DNA from: Alcanivorax sp. S6407
Lineage (GTDB): Bacteria > Pseudomonadota > Gammaproteobacteria > Pseudomonadales > Alcanivoracaceae
DNA length: 64,000 nucleotides
NCBI RefSeq assembly: GCF_023016115.1
Contig: NZ_JALKBH010000001.1
Location: forward strand, 248,001-312,000
Reading direction: 5' to 3'
How positions within the stretch are numbered: the first letter of the stretch is position 1; each line of letters begins with the position of its first letter. The translations under genes were made by a program, and so were the position numbers. The notes beneath the pieces are model-generated. The model was not told the DNA's origin, ran no database searches, and saw only the letters and a list, made by a program, of their open reading frames with translations. Shown one piece after another: positions 56,423-64,000 of this stretch.

Positions 56423-57565
56423 ATGAAAGATCCGCAAGTCCTTGTTATTGGTGTTCTGGTCAACCCTTTCGCGGGTATTGGCGGCAGTGTTGCCTTGAAA
56501 GGCAGTGATGGCGAGACCACCCGTGATGAGGCTTTGCGTCGCGGCGCGACCCCCCAGGCGCCACGACGAATGACAAGAGCCCTGTCCTCCCTGGCCACCA
56601 GGAACAATATCCGGGTACTGACCTGGGGCGGGGCCATGGGCGAGCAAAGCTGTATGGAAGCAGGACTGCCCTGTCAGGTGGTGGGTGAATCACCCATGCC
56701 GAGTGGACCGGATGACACCTGTGATGCAGCGAAACAACTGCAGCAAGCCGGAGCGGAATTGCTGCTGTTTGCCGGTGGTGATGGCACGGCGCGGGACCTG
56801 GTCGACGCGGTTGGGACATCCATGCCGGTGCTTGGCGTGCCTGCTGGATGCAAAATGCATTCAGCTGTGTATGCGGTCAATCCGGAAGCGGCCGGCAGCC
56901 TGCTGGCCGAACTGGCGGAGGGAAAGTTGGTGGCCCTGCAGCAGGCGGAGGTCCGTGATATCGATGAGGACGCCTTTCGTCAGGGGGTGGTGAGAGCCCG
57001 CCACTACGGTGAATTGCAGGTCCCCGCCGAGGCTCGCTACCTGCAACAGGTCAAATGTGGCGGTCGAGAGGTCGAAGACCTGGTGGTAACCGAGGTAGCA
57101 GCGTGGGTGGCCGACTCCATGGAGGAGGACACCTGGTACCTGATGGGTTCCGGTTCCACCGTGGCAGTGGTCATGGATCAGTTGGGGCTGGAGAACACCC
57201 TGCTTGGCGTGGATGCCGTCTATAACCACGAGGTGGTGGCAACGGATCTTGGTGCCCGGCAATTGCTGGAGCTGATCGGCGACCAGCCGGCCCGGGCAGT
57301 GATCACGGTGATCGGTGGGCAGGGACATCTGTTCGGCCGCGGCAACCAGCAATTCAGTCCGGAATTGATCCGGCGCCTGGGCAAGGACAGCATCCAGATA
57401 CTGGCTACCCGAACCAAGATCAATACTCTGGAGGGCAGGCCGTTGTTGGTGGATAGCGGTGATGCGGAGCTGGATCAGGCATTGTGCGGTTTGTGGCCGG
57501 TGATCACCGGGTATGAGGATCAGATTTTGTATCGGGTGGCGACGGATGGATCAGTTAACAGTTAA
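56423..57565 (+). CDS. ATP-NAD kinase family protein (380 aa)
   Basis: NAD-kinase/diacylglycerol-kinase fold: opening V-L-V-N-P-F-A-G-I-G-G and the phosphate-binding G-G-D-G-T near residue 116. Longer than NadK and with a distinct C-terminus, so the true substrate may not be NAD. The ribosome site is weak. The last codons (SVNS and the stop) are made of CAGTTAA heptads of the array that follows. Confidence 0.87.
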   Translation: MKDPQVLVIGVLVNPFAGIGGSVALKGSDGETTRDEALRRGATPQAPRRMTRALSSLATRNNIRVLTWGGAMGEQSCMEAGLPCQVVGESPMPSGPDDTCDAAKQLQQAGAELLLFAGGDGTARDLVDAVGTSMPVLGVPAGCKMHSAVYAVNPEAAGSLLAELAEGKLVALQQAEVRDIDEDAFRQGVVRARHYGELQVPAEARYLQQVKCGGREVEDLVVTEVAAWVADSMEEDTWYLMGSGSTVAVVMDQLGLENTLLGVDAVYNHEVVATDLGARQLLELIGDQPARAVITVIGGQGHLFGRGNQQFSPELIRRLGKDSIQILATRTKINTLEGRPLLVDSGDAELDQALCGLWPVITGYEDQILYRVATDGSVNS

Positions 57566-57593
57566 CAGTGAATAGTGAACAGTGAACAGCTTC
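57552..57593. repeat. 7-bp-period array overlapping the NAD-kinase-like stop
   Basis: Six heptads, including CAGTTAA twice and CAGTGAA twice. The TAA stop at 57563-57565 is inside the second heptad, so the final residues of the protein are encoded by the repeat. Confidence 0.82.
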
Positions 57594-57616
57594 GCGGTCC
57601 GGGGCGTCATGGAATT

Positions 57617-57663
57617 AAACCTAAGAGGCCGCGCCCATAGTCTGGGCGCGGCCTCTCAGGTTT
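57617..57663. terminator. long bidirectional terminator, NAD-kinase-like / htpX
   Basis: A 20-bp stem with one mismatch (AAACCT, then AGAGGCCGCGCCCA and complement) closes a five-base loop. A-rich before and T-rich after. It sits midway between two convergent genes and between two heptad arrays. Confidence 0.88.
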
Positions 57664-57687
57664 CTGTTAACAGCAAACCCGGCGTGC

Positions 57688-57708
57688 GTCGCTGTTCACT
57701 GCTTCTGC
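57688..57708. repeat. inverted heptads overlapping the htpX stop
   Basis: On the plus strand GTCGCTG, TTCACTG and CTTCTGC. On the minus strand the htpX TGA lies within CAGTGAA, mirroring the arrangement at the facing gene. Confidence 0.6.
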
Positions 57709-58586
57709 AGGGCGCGGATGCGGTCGTCCAGGGGCGGATGGGACGCGAACATGGCTTTCATGCCTTGCTTGAAGCCGGAGTTGATGCCAAAGGCTACCAG
57801 GGTGTCGGGCATCTGGTTAGGGACTTCGTATTCCGCTTTCAGGCGTTGCAGGGCGGCAATCATGCTGTTGCGATCCGCCAGGGTGGCGCCGGCTTCGTCG
57901 GCACGATACTCACGGAAACGGGAGAACCACATGACGATGGCACTGGCGGCGATGCCGAAAATAATCTCCGCCACAATCACCACAATGTAATAACCAAAGC
58001 CAAGGCCGCCGGAGCCGTCATCGCGACGCAGGAAGCTGTCCACCACGTAGCCCACCACACGGGCAGCAAAGATCACGAAGGTATTCACTACGCCCTGGAT
58101 CAGGCTCAGGGTAACCATATCGCCATTGGCCACATGGCCAATTTCATGGGCCAATACGGCACGGGCTTCTTCCGGACGGAAACGCTGCAACAGGCCCTCT
58201 GACACGGCCACCAGGGCATCATTTCGGTTCCAGCCGGTGGCAAAGGCGTTGGATTGCTGGGCCGGGAAGATGCCCACTTCCGGCATCTTGATACCCGCCT
58301 TGTCAGACAGCTCCTTGACCGTCTCCAGCAGCCAGCGCTCGCCTTGGGTGGTGGGTTGATCAATGATCCTGACCCGGGCTGACCATTTGGCCATGGGCTT
58401 GGAAATAAACAGGGAGACCAGTGAGCCGGCAAAGCCAAACACTGCACTGAATATCAGCAGGCTGGTGAGATCCAGTCCGCCACCGCTGTTGGCGAAATAG
58501 GTGTTCACCCCAAGCAGACTCAGGGTGATGCTGGCCACGACAATCACGGCCAGGTTGGTCAGCAGATAAAGCGCGATGCGCATCAT
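57696..58586 (-). CDS. htpX: membrane metalloprotease HtpX
   Basis: Heat-shock-associated zinc protease of the inner membrane (M48 family) that degrades misfolded membrane proteins together with FtsH. Two N-terminal helices (about 5-28 and 40-62), the zinc motif H147-E148-I-G-H151, and two later hydrophobic segments. 296 residues from the first of two adjacent ATGs; GGAG lies upstream. The stop is embedded in a heptad. Confidence 0.96.
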   Translation of the reverse strand: MMRIALYLLTNLAVIVVASITLSLLGVNTYFANSGGGLDLTSLLIFSAVFGFAGSLVSLFISKPMAKWSARVRIIDQPTTQGERWLLETVKELSDKAGIKMPEVGIFPAQQSNAFATGWNRNDALVAVSEGLLQRFRPEEARAVLAHEIGHVANGDMVTLSLIQGVVNTFVIFAARVVGYVVDSFLRRDDGSGGLGFGYYIVVIVAEIIFGIAASAIVMWFSRFREYRADEAGATLADRNSMIAALQRLKAEYEVPNQMPDTLVAFGINSGFKQGMKAMFASHPPLDDRIRALQKQ

Positions 58587-58695
58587 CGTCGGTGTTCTCC
58601 ATTGATTACGAGGTTCAGATAATGGGGGCAGGGCGCTCGTGCACAAGGTATGCGATACTTCGCACCCTTCTGTTGGCCCAATTGAACTGTACCCT

Positions 58696-59628
58696 ATGCC
58701 TGCCTCCCGTCTTTCAGACCTGCTTGGTGACTTTCTGGTTCCCGGAGAGCCCTCGAAAATTCGTTATTTTCATGGTCGGGGTAAAACCGTCCCGGAACTG
58801 GAATGGCTCACCGTGGACCGCTTTGCCCCGGTGCTGGTGGCAACGGTATTCCGTGAGCAATCTGCGGAAATGATGATGGCTCTGCGCAACAGTCTGCAGA
58901 ATCAGCTGCAGCTGCTGGATTGCACGGTGCTGGTTATCCAGCACCGCTATGACGGCAAGGCCGATAACGAGTTGGTGTGTGGCGAACTGCCTGAGCTTCC
59001 TGTTGCGGATGAAGACGGACTTCGTTACAAGCTGGATTTCCAGCGAGGTCAGAACCTGGGGTTCTTCGCTGATATGGCCGAAGGGCGGCGCTGGATTCGT
59101 GAGCGCGCCGAAGGCAAGAAGGTGCTCAACCTGTTCAGTTTCACCTGCAGCTTTTCCGTCGCTGCCCTGGCGGGTGGCGCCCAGTCGGTAGTGAATATCG
59201 ATCTGTCCGATGCTGCTCTTACGCTAGGCAAACAGAACCACGCACTCAATGGTTTTCAGGATGCCAAGGTGCATTATCTGCCGCATAACATCTTTCGCAG
59301 CTGGAAAAAGCTGCACAGCCTGGGGCGTTACGACATCATCGTGATTGATCCACCCAGTGCCCAGAAGGGCAGCTTCATGGTGGAGAAGGACTACCCCAAG
59401 GTGCTGCGCAAGCTGCACAAGTTGCTTGCCCCGGAAGCAGAGATTCTCGCCTGCGTGAATGCCCCCTGGCTGGACTACGACTGGCTGGAGCAGTGCGTGG
59501 CAGACAATCTGCCCGGTGCGGAGAAGGTGTCACGTCTGCCCGGCGCGGCAGGCTTTGACGAGGCCGGGGAGCCGGCCCTGAAGACCATCCATTATCGCTA
59601 CACCCGTCCTGAAGAACTGGATAACTGA
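58696..59628 (+). CDS. class I SAM methyltransferase, RlmK/RlmI-like (310 aa)
   Basis: C-terminal Rossmann methyltransferase typical of 23S rRNA (cytosine or guanine) methyltransferases: SAM loop [11 protein letters not shown] and catalytic-site D-P-P-S. The N-terminal 110 residues are a short beta-rich domain; there is no PUA or THUMP domain, so it is shorter than RlmI and RlmL and resembles the RlmK half alone. The ATG at 58696 is chosen because upstream sequence reads as the htpX promoter. rRNA is the likely substrate. Confidence 0.83.
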   Translation: MPASRLSDLLGDFLVPGEPSKIRYFHGRGKTVPELEWLTVDRFAPVLVATVFREQSAEMMMALRNSLQNQLQLLDCTVLVIQHRYDGKADNELVCGELPELPVADEDGLRYKLDFQRGQNLGFFADMAEGRRWIRERAEGKKVLNLFSFTCSFSVAALAGGAQSVVNIDLSDAALTLGKQNHALNGFQDAKVHYLPHNIFRSWKKLHSLGRYDIIVIDPPSAQKGSFMVEKDYPKVLRKLHKLLAPEAEILACVNAPWLDYDWLEQCVADNLPGAEKVSRLPGAAGFDEAGEPALKTIHYRYTRPEELDN

Positions 59629-59633
59629 AGAAT

Positions 59634-59661
59634 AGTTTCCAGTTACGAGTTACGAGTTGCG
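59634..59661. repeat. 7-bp-period array, forward arm, methyltransferase 3' end
   Basis: Four heptads: one AGTTTCC, two AGTTACG, one AGTTGCG, beginning six bases after the stop. Confidence 0.82.
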
Positions 59662-59693
59662 AAAATCAAGACCAGGATGGGTTTTCAGGTTTT

Positions 59694-59721
59694 CGAAACT
59701 CGCTACTCGAAACTCGTTGCT
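59694..59721. repeat. 7-bp-period array, inverted arm
   Basis: Four heptads including CGAAACT twice, complement in type to the forward arm 32 bases away. It ends four bases before the stop of the convergent gene. Confidence 0.82.
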
Positions 59722-59725
59722 GATT

Positions 59726-60235
59726 TTATAACCATTCCTCATCGCTTTCCGGATTCTCCGGTTTGATCAGATTCGAGAACTCTTCCGCGGGGACCGGTTG
59801 CGGCTGCCGTGACAGCAGGTAACGCACCACGGCGGTGGTGCGCACGGAATCCTGGGCGCGGATGGCCTGCATGAATTGCTCGGCCAGGGTGGCCTTTTCA
59901 TGTTGTACCGTGGCGGGGAGTTGCGGGTCGGTGCTGTCCAGTCGCAAGTCACTGAGTGCGGTGAGCAGTACAAACGCCTTGTTGGTCAGCACCGCCTGTT
60001 CCAGGCCCTCGTGAAAGATGGTGGCCTGATAGCGAATGAAACCTTCTTCTGCAAGCCAGATCATGGCGCCGAGGCAGGCCATGTGGCGACTGCTGTGCAG
60101 GCCCACATCATCCACTTCGGTAGGGCCGATAATGTCCTCCACATACAACGCCCCGGGGCGGGGGAATTGCATGTAGGCCTGCATCAGGATGCGGGCTACG
60201 TCATGGCTGAAATCGTCGATGTGGAGATGGGACAT
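59726..60235 (-). CDS. hypothetical protein (169 aa)
   Basis: No family recognised. Soluble and mostly helical, with a central segment (C-L-G-A-M-I-W-L-A-E-E-G-F-I-R-Y) that could be a winged-helix wing, and an acidic C-terminus rich in Pro and Glu. It is flanked by heptad repeats on both sides, at its 5' end within six bases of the start codon and at its 3' end within four bases of the stop. Confidence 0.75.
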   Translation of the reverse strand: MSHLHIDDFSHDVARILMQAYMQFPRPGALYVEDIIGPTEVDDVGLHSSRHMACLGAMIWLAEEGFIRYQATIFHEGLEQAVLTNKAFVLLTALSDLRLDSTDPQLPATVQHEKATLAEQFMQAIRAQDSVRTTAVVRYLLSRQPQPVPAEEFSNLIKPENPESDEEWL

Positions 60236-60240
60236 AGAAT

Positions 60241-60275
60241 CAGTTAACAGTTAACAGTGAAAAGTTAACAGCGAA
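60241..60275. repeat. 7-bp-period array between two co-oriented genes
   Basis: Five heptads: CAGTTAA twice, then CAGTGAA, AAGTTAA and CAGCGAA. Same dialect as the array at 57552. It fills the gap upstream of the 169-residue gene and just after the aminotransferase stop. Confidence 0.82.
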
Positions 60276-60280
60276 AAACG

Positions 60281-61510
60281 CTATTTTTTTCGTGCCCGGT
60301 CCAGATACCTGGCGATGCGGCCGATGGAATCTTCCAGGTCGTCCACTCTTGGCAGGAATACCACCCGGAAGTGATCCGGCTCAGGCCAGTTGAACGCGGT
60401 GCCCTGGACGATCAATACCTTTTCTTCGCGCAGCAGATCCAGGGCGAAGGCTTCGTCGTCTTCGAACGGGAACACCTTGGGGTCCAGTTTCGGGAACAGG
60501 TAAAGAGCAGATTTGGGTTTGACGCAGCTGACCCCGGGGATAGAGTCCAGCATTTCCCAGGCCAGATCCCGTTGCCGGCCCAGGCGCCCGGTGGGCAGCA
60601 CCAGATCATTGATGCTCTGGTAGCCACCCAGTGCAGTTTGAATGGCATGCTGGCTGGGCACATTGGCGCACAGTCGCATGCTGGCCAGCATGTCCAGGCC
60701 TTCGATATAGCTCTCGGCACGATGCTTGGCACCGGAAATGACCATCCAGCCTGCACGGAAACCCGCTGCGCGGTAGTTTTTGGACAAGCCGTTGAAGGTG
60801 ATGAACAGGACATCATCGGCCATGGAGGCGATGGATGTGTGCTCCTCGCCGTCATAGAGAATCTTGTCGTAGATCTCGTCGGCGAACACGATCAGGTTGT
60901 TTTCCCGGGCAATCTGCAGCAATTCCTGCAGCATTGCCGGCTCATAGTTGGCGCCGGTAGGGTTGTTCGGGTTGATGATCACCAGTGCCTTGGTGTTCTT
61001 GCTGACCTTGGCGCGAATATCTTCCAGGGAGGGTTGCCAGTCCTGTTGCTCGTCGCACAGGTAATGGATCGGGGTGCCGCCAGACAGCCGTACGGAGGCT
61101 GTCCACAGAGGGTAATCCGGGGCGGGCAGCAGCACTTCGTCGCCGGGATTGAGCAGCGCCTGCATGGCCATGACAATCAGCTCGGAGACGCCGTTGCCGA
61201 TGATCACATCGTCCACCGTCACGCCTTCAATACCCTTGGTCTGGGTATATTGCATGACCGCCTTGCGTGCCGGGAAAAGGCCTTTGGAGTGACAGTAGCC
61301 CGTTGACTCGGGCAGGTTGGCAATAACGTCCTGAAGCAGTTCTTCCGGCGCATCGAAACCAAACGGGGCAGGGTTGCCAATATTCAGCTTGATGACACGA
61401 TGCCCTTCGTCTTCCAGGCGATGCGCTTCACGCAGCACCGGGCCGCGGATGTCATAGCAGACACCCTTGAGTTTGTCAGACTTGTTGACGTGGTATTGAT
61501 CGCTGCTCAT
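60281..61510 (-). CDS. alaA: alanine-type aminotransferase, AlaA-like (409 aa)
   Basis: Fold-type I PLP aminotransferase. The PLP lysine is Lys244 in G-L-S-K-N-Y-R-A-A-G-F-R, and the Asn/Asp/Tyr of the N-P-N-N-P-T-G and A-D-E-I-Y-D motifs are present. Most like E. coli AlaA, which interconverts pyruvate and alanine with glutamate. Length and N-terminus (S-D-K-L-K-G-V-C-Y-D-I-R-G-P-V) fit. The exact amino-acid range is inferred. Confidence 0.9.
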   Translation of the reverse strand: MSSDQYHVNKSDKLKGVCYDIRGPVLREAHRLEDEGHRVIKLNIGNPAPFGFDAPEELLQDVIANLPESTGYCHSKGLFPARKAVMQYTQTKGIEGVTVDDVIIGNGVSELIVMAMQALLNPGDEVLLPAPDYPLWTASVRLSGGTPIHYLCDEQQDWQPSLEDIRAKVSKNTKALVIINPNNPTGANYEPAMLQELLQIARENNLIVFADEIYDKILYDGEEHTSIASMADDVLFITFNGLSKNYRAAGFRAGWMVISGAKHRAESYIEGLDMLASMRLCANVPSQHAIQTALGGYQSINDLVLPTGRLGRQRDLAWEMLDSIPGVSCVKPKSALYLFPKLDPKVFPFEDDEAFALDLLREEKVLIVQGTAFNWPEPDHFRVVFLPRVDDLEDSIGRIARYLDRARKK

Positions 61511-61653
61511 GCGCTTCCCGTTATTGCTGAAAGTGGGCCAAACAGCGATTCTACATCGCTGCTAAAATACTGTATACGCGGCGTCAGGGTTTGATCCATC
61601 CGTTAGGGACAGATCACACCGCCCGCAGGGGAAATGGGAAAATGGAGTAAACG

Positions 61654-62322
61654 ATGACCCCCTTCAAGGATCTTCTGGCCCTGGCCGTGAACCGCAAGGG
61701 CAGCCTGAAAGTGGTAAAGCAGCAACTGCCCGGGGTGGCTGATGCGGCCACCTTGAAAAGCCGGGATGATGCCTGGTACCTGTCGGTGATGACCCGCCGC
61801 ATTTTCAGGGCCGGTCTGAAGCATTCCCTGGTGGACAGCAAGTGGTCGGCCTTTGAAGACGCCTTCTTCGGTTTCGATCCTGAAAAGCTGGTACTGATGC
61901 CAGATACCATGCTGGACGAGCGGATGCAGGACACACGTCTGATTCGTCACTGGGGGAAGATGAAAGCCATCCGCCATAACGCGCAGTTTGTGCTGGATCT
62001 GGCCGAGGAATACGGCAGTGTCGGGGAATGGCTGGCTGGTTGGCCCGCTGACGATACGGTAGGCATGTGGATGTTGCTCAAGAAGCGGGGCAAGCAGTTG
62101 GGAGGCAATTCCGGAGCCGCTTTTCTGCGCATGACCGGACGTGACACCTGGTACCCCACCCATGATGTGGTGGCGGCGCTAAAGGCGCAAAATCTGATCG
62201 ACAAGGCGCCGGCAAGCCAGCGTGACCAGCGCGCAGCCCAACAGGCATTCAATGCCTGGCAGCAGGAGAGTGGCTGGCCCCAGGCCCATATCAGCAAGGT
62301 GCTGGCGTTTACTGTCGGGTGA
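61654..62322 (+). CDS. Tag-like 3-methyladenine glycosylase, shortened N-terminus (222 aa)
   Basis: Helix-hairpin-helix glycosylase of the Tag family, which excises 3-methyladenine. The core W-Y-L-S-V-M-T-R-R-I-F-R-A-G and the W-G-K-M-K-A-I-R-H-N-A segment align with it. The usual Tag N-terminus (C-x-W...D-x-E-W-G) with a zinc-ligand Cys is missing, and late zinc ligands are not evident, so this is a divergent subgroup. ATG after a G/A-rich stretch. A left LexA half-site upstream is not completed. Confidence 0.78.
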   Translation: MTPFKDLLALAVNRKGSLKVVKQQLPGVADAATLKSRDDAWYLSVMTRRIFRAGLKHSLVDSKWSAFEDAFFGFDPEKLVLMPDTMLDERMQDTRLIRHWGKMKAIRHNAQFVLDLAEEYGSVGEWLAGWPADDTVGMWMLLKKRGKQLGGNSGAAFLRMTGRDTWYPTHDVVAALKAQNLIDKAPASQRDQRAAQQAFNAWQQESGWPQAHISKVLAFTVG

Positions 62323-62458
62323 TAGCCCGGTTGATCATTTGGCAGGGCTTGCTGGCCGTCTTGCTGGCTGTAAAGGAGCTGCAAATCCCCGTGCTGGAAA
62401 CAAAAACCCGCACAAGCCTTGCTCTGGATCAATGTTCCTTGTTGCTGGTAATCGCCAT

Positions 62459-62477
62459 ATAAATGATAATGAGTCGC
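62459..62477 (+). promoter_or_regulatory. Fur box upstream of the iron permease
   Basis: ATAAATGATAATGAGTCGC matches 12 of 19 positions of the classical Fur consensus, with nine in a row (AATGATAAT). It lies 28 bases before the start of the cytochrome/FTR1 gene. Confidence 0.65.
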
Positions 62478-62504
62478 TTTTACCAATTTCCTGTGGGATT
62501 TCTC

Positions 62505-64000
62505 ATGTCATTCATTCAGATGCCGGGGCGCCTTTTTTCCGTCCTGCTTGTATTTATCTGTTTCTTCCAGCCCGCCTTTGCCAATGATCAGACCGCGCTT
62601 GTCCAGCTGGTCGAATACGTTGGCGCGGATTACATCAACGCTGTCGCTGATGGTGAAGTCGTCAGTGACGCTGAATATGCCGAAATGGCCGAGTTTTCGA
62701 CGCTGCTTGCTGAAGGGGTGGCGGCCCTGCCTGAGGCAGAGGGCAAGGCCACACTGCAAGCTCAGGCCAATGCGCTGCAGCAGGCGGTAGCCCGACAGGC
62801 AGACGAACAGCAGATCAAGTCTCTTGCCCAATCCATTCGTGGGTCTCTTGTGTCGGTTTATGGCATACCGGTTGCCCCCAAGCAGGCGCCGGACATGAGC
62901 CGTGCTGCCAACCTGTATCAGACCAATTGTGCGGCCTGTCATGGTGTCACTGGGCAGGGGGACGGGCCTGCCGGTTTGGCGATGGAGCCTGCACCCACGG
63001 ATTTTACCGACGTATCACGCTACGACGGCCGCTCCCTGCTGGGACTTTTCACTACCATTTCCCAGGGGGTGGAAGGCACCGGCATGGCGGCTTATGAAGG
63101 TCAGTTAAGCGATGAACAGCGCTGGGACCTGGCCTTCTATGTGGGCAGCAAGGCAGTGATGCCCTCGGTGGCCGAATCAGGCCGCAGTGCTTTCAACACC
63201 ATCCCGGGTATGAAAAAGGCACTATCGCTGGATGCGCTGGTGGCCAAGGCCCCGGAAGATGTTTTCGATAGTCAGGGGGCAGAAGCCTATGCAGCCATGG
63301 GCTACTTGCGTACCCATCCCCAGGCTGTGTTCAACAAGAACCGCTTTATTGCTCTCAGCCATGACAAGCTGAACGAAGCCGATCAGGCCTACCAGCAGGG
63401 GGACAAGTCTGGGGCCAAGGCGGCAGCGTTGTCTGCCTACCTGGACGGTTACGAAATGATCGAACAGCAGGTGGCGGCGGTGGACCCGGAACTGATGCGG
63501 TTGGCGGAATCACGCTTCATGGCCGTGCGGGAAGGGATTGAACGCGATCGCAGTACTGACCAGGTAAGCCGTCATATTGCTGAGGCCCATGACACTCTGG
63601 GACTGGTGGCGTCGGCACTGGCCGGCGACGGCCTGAGCCCCGTGGCTACGCTTTCTGCCAGCTTCTTCATTCTTTTCAGGGAAGGACTGGAAGCCCTTTT
63701 GGTGGTGGCTGCACTGCTTACCTTTACCCGCAAGGCCAATGCCTCCCGGGCCACCCGGCATATTCATGTTGGCTGGATAACCGCGCTGGTGGCAGGAGGG
63801 CTGACTTGGTACGTGGCCAGTACCATGGTGACCTTCAGTGGTGCTTCCCGGGAAACCACCGAAGGTGTGGCCGGTATCATTGCCGCGCTAATCCTGTTCT
63901 ACGTTGGCTTCTGGATGCACAGCAACAGCAACAGCCAGAAGTGGCTCGGTTATATTCGTAACAAGGTGGATGATGCCCTCGGCAACGGCACCGTCTGGGC
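62505..64000 (+). CDS. cytochrome c / FTR1 family iron permease (partial, 3' end outside window)
   Basis: Reads open to the last base of the window (498 codons). Signal peptide ending F-A-N; helical periplasmic part; a c-type haem motif C142-A-A-C-H146 with a later Met ligand candidate (G-T-G-M-A-A-Y); another helical linker; then the FTR1 permease domain, whose first helix bears R-E-G-L-E at 392-396, the iron-binding signature. Fusions of cytochrome c and FTR1 probably couple ferrous-iron oxidation to transport. The Fur box upstream implies iron repression. Confidence 0.88.
   Translation, partial: MSFIQMPGRLFSVLLVFICFFQPAFANDQTALVQLVEYVGADYINAVADGEVVSDAEYAEMAEFSTLLAEGVAALPEAEGKATLQAQANALQQAVARQADEQQIKSLAQSIRGSLVSVYGIPVAPKQAPDMSRAANLYQTNCAACHGVTGQGDGPAGLAMEPAPTDFTDVSRYDGRSLLGLFTTISQGVEGTGMAAYEGQLSDEQRWDLAFYVGSKAVMPSVAESGRSAFNTIPGMKKALSLDALVAKAPEDVFDSQGAEAYAAMGYLRTHPQAVFNKNRFIALSHDKLNEADQAYQQGDKSGAKAAALSAYLDGYEMIEQQVAAVDPELMRLAESRFMAVREGIERDRSTDQVSRHIAEAHDTLGLVASALAGDGLSPVATLSASFFILFREGLEALLVVAALLTFTRKANASRATRHIHVGWITALVAGGLTWYVASTMVTFSGASRETTEGVAGIIAALILFYVGFWMHSNSNSQKWLGYIRNKVDDALGNGTVW

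Noticed and set aside
57552-60275. Heptad arrays as CRISPR
   Set aside because: Period is 7 bp with no spacers and no cas genes; repeats are degenerate.
61569-61586. LexA box before the Tag-like gene
   Set aside because: TACTGTATA matches the left half only; the right half (ACAG) is missing.
1-64000. tRNA, rRNA, insertion sequence, integrase or phage genes
   Set aside because: Looked for cloverleaf 3' arms, transposase or integrase motifs and terminal inverted repeats; none seen.

Overview
The window is a gene-dense piece of a gammaproteobacterial chromosome. Gene content and order point to Alcanivorax or a close marine relative of Pseudomonas: an aroC/prmB/MFS cluster, and a block that follows the Pseudomonas aeruginosa PA3122 to PA3107 order (LysR regulator, leuC, leuD, leuB, asd, an asd paralogue, fimV, truA, trpF, accD, folC, a SPOR protein, cvpA, purF, metZ). 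The genus is an inference from synteny and protein style, not a database match. I see no rRNA, tRNA, insertion sequence, prophage or CRISPR array.

Layout. 0-2.3 kb: two alpha/beta hydrolases and a MaoC-type hydratase. 2.6-6.3 kb: a lipase-like hydrolase, a response regulator with a dead GGDEF domain, a DUF2505 protein, a degenerate short-chain dehydrogenase, and a small membrane protein behind a twin-palindrome operator. 6.3-10.7 kb (minus): a dicarboxylate or glutamate symporter, an ammonium transporter with a clear sigma-54 promoter plus a coupled unknown gene, and an EVE-domain pair. 10.8-15.4 kb: prmB, aroC, an MFS carrier and an MHYT/degenerate-GGDEF membrane protein. 15.6-36.3 kb: the amino-acid, folate, fatty-acid and purine biosynthesis block, with trpBA lying between trpF and accD. 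36.4-41 kb: a MoxR/DUF58/transglutaminase operon and a haem-oxygenase-like diiron protein. 41.2-44.4 kb: an unknown gene and hrpB.

44.7-54.0 kb (minus) is the most unusual region. It is a nine-gene, tightly coupled operon encoding a TolQ-like channel, two TolR/ExbD proteins, an AgmX/PglI-TonB-like transducer, three TPR proteins (two of them lipoproteins) and two small periplasmic proteins. It resembles the core of the Myxococcus Agl-Glt/Nfs envelope machinery. One of its two TolR-like proteins has Asn where the proton-carrying Asp should be.

54.2-64 kb: a fructosamine-kinase-like protein, pdxB, a 60-residue protein, an NAD-kinase-like protein, htpX, an RlmK/RlmI-like methyltransferase, an alanine-type aminotransferase, a Tag-like glycosylase without its usual N-terminus, and the start of a Fur-box-associated cytochrome c/FTR1 iron permease that runs off the window end.

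A second theme is noncoding. At least seven intergenic loci carry arrays of degenerate repeats with a strict 7-bp period. They are often paired head-to-head between convergent genes and often begin in the stop codon of the flanking gene. Read in one orientation, most heptads fit one skeleton (roughly S-M-G-T-K-W-H), so I treat them as one repeat family.
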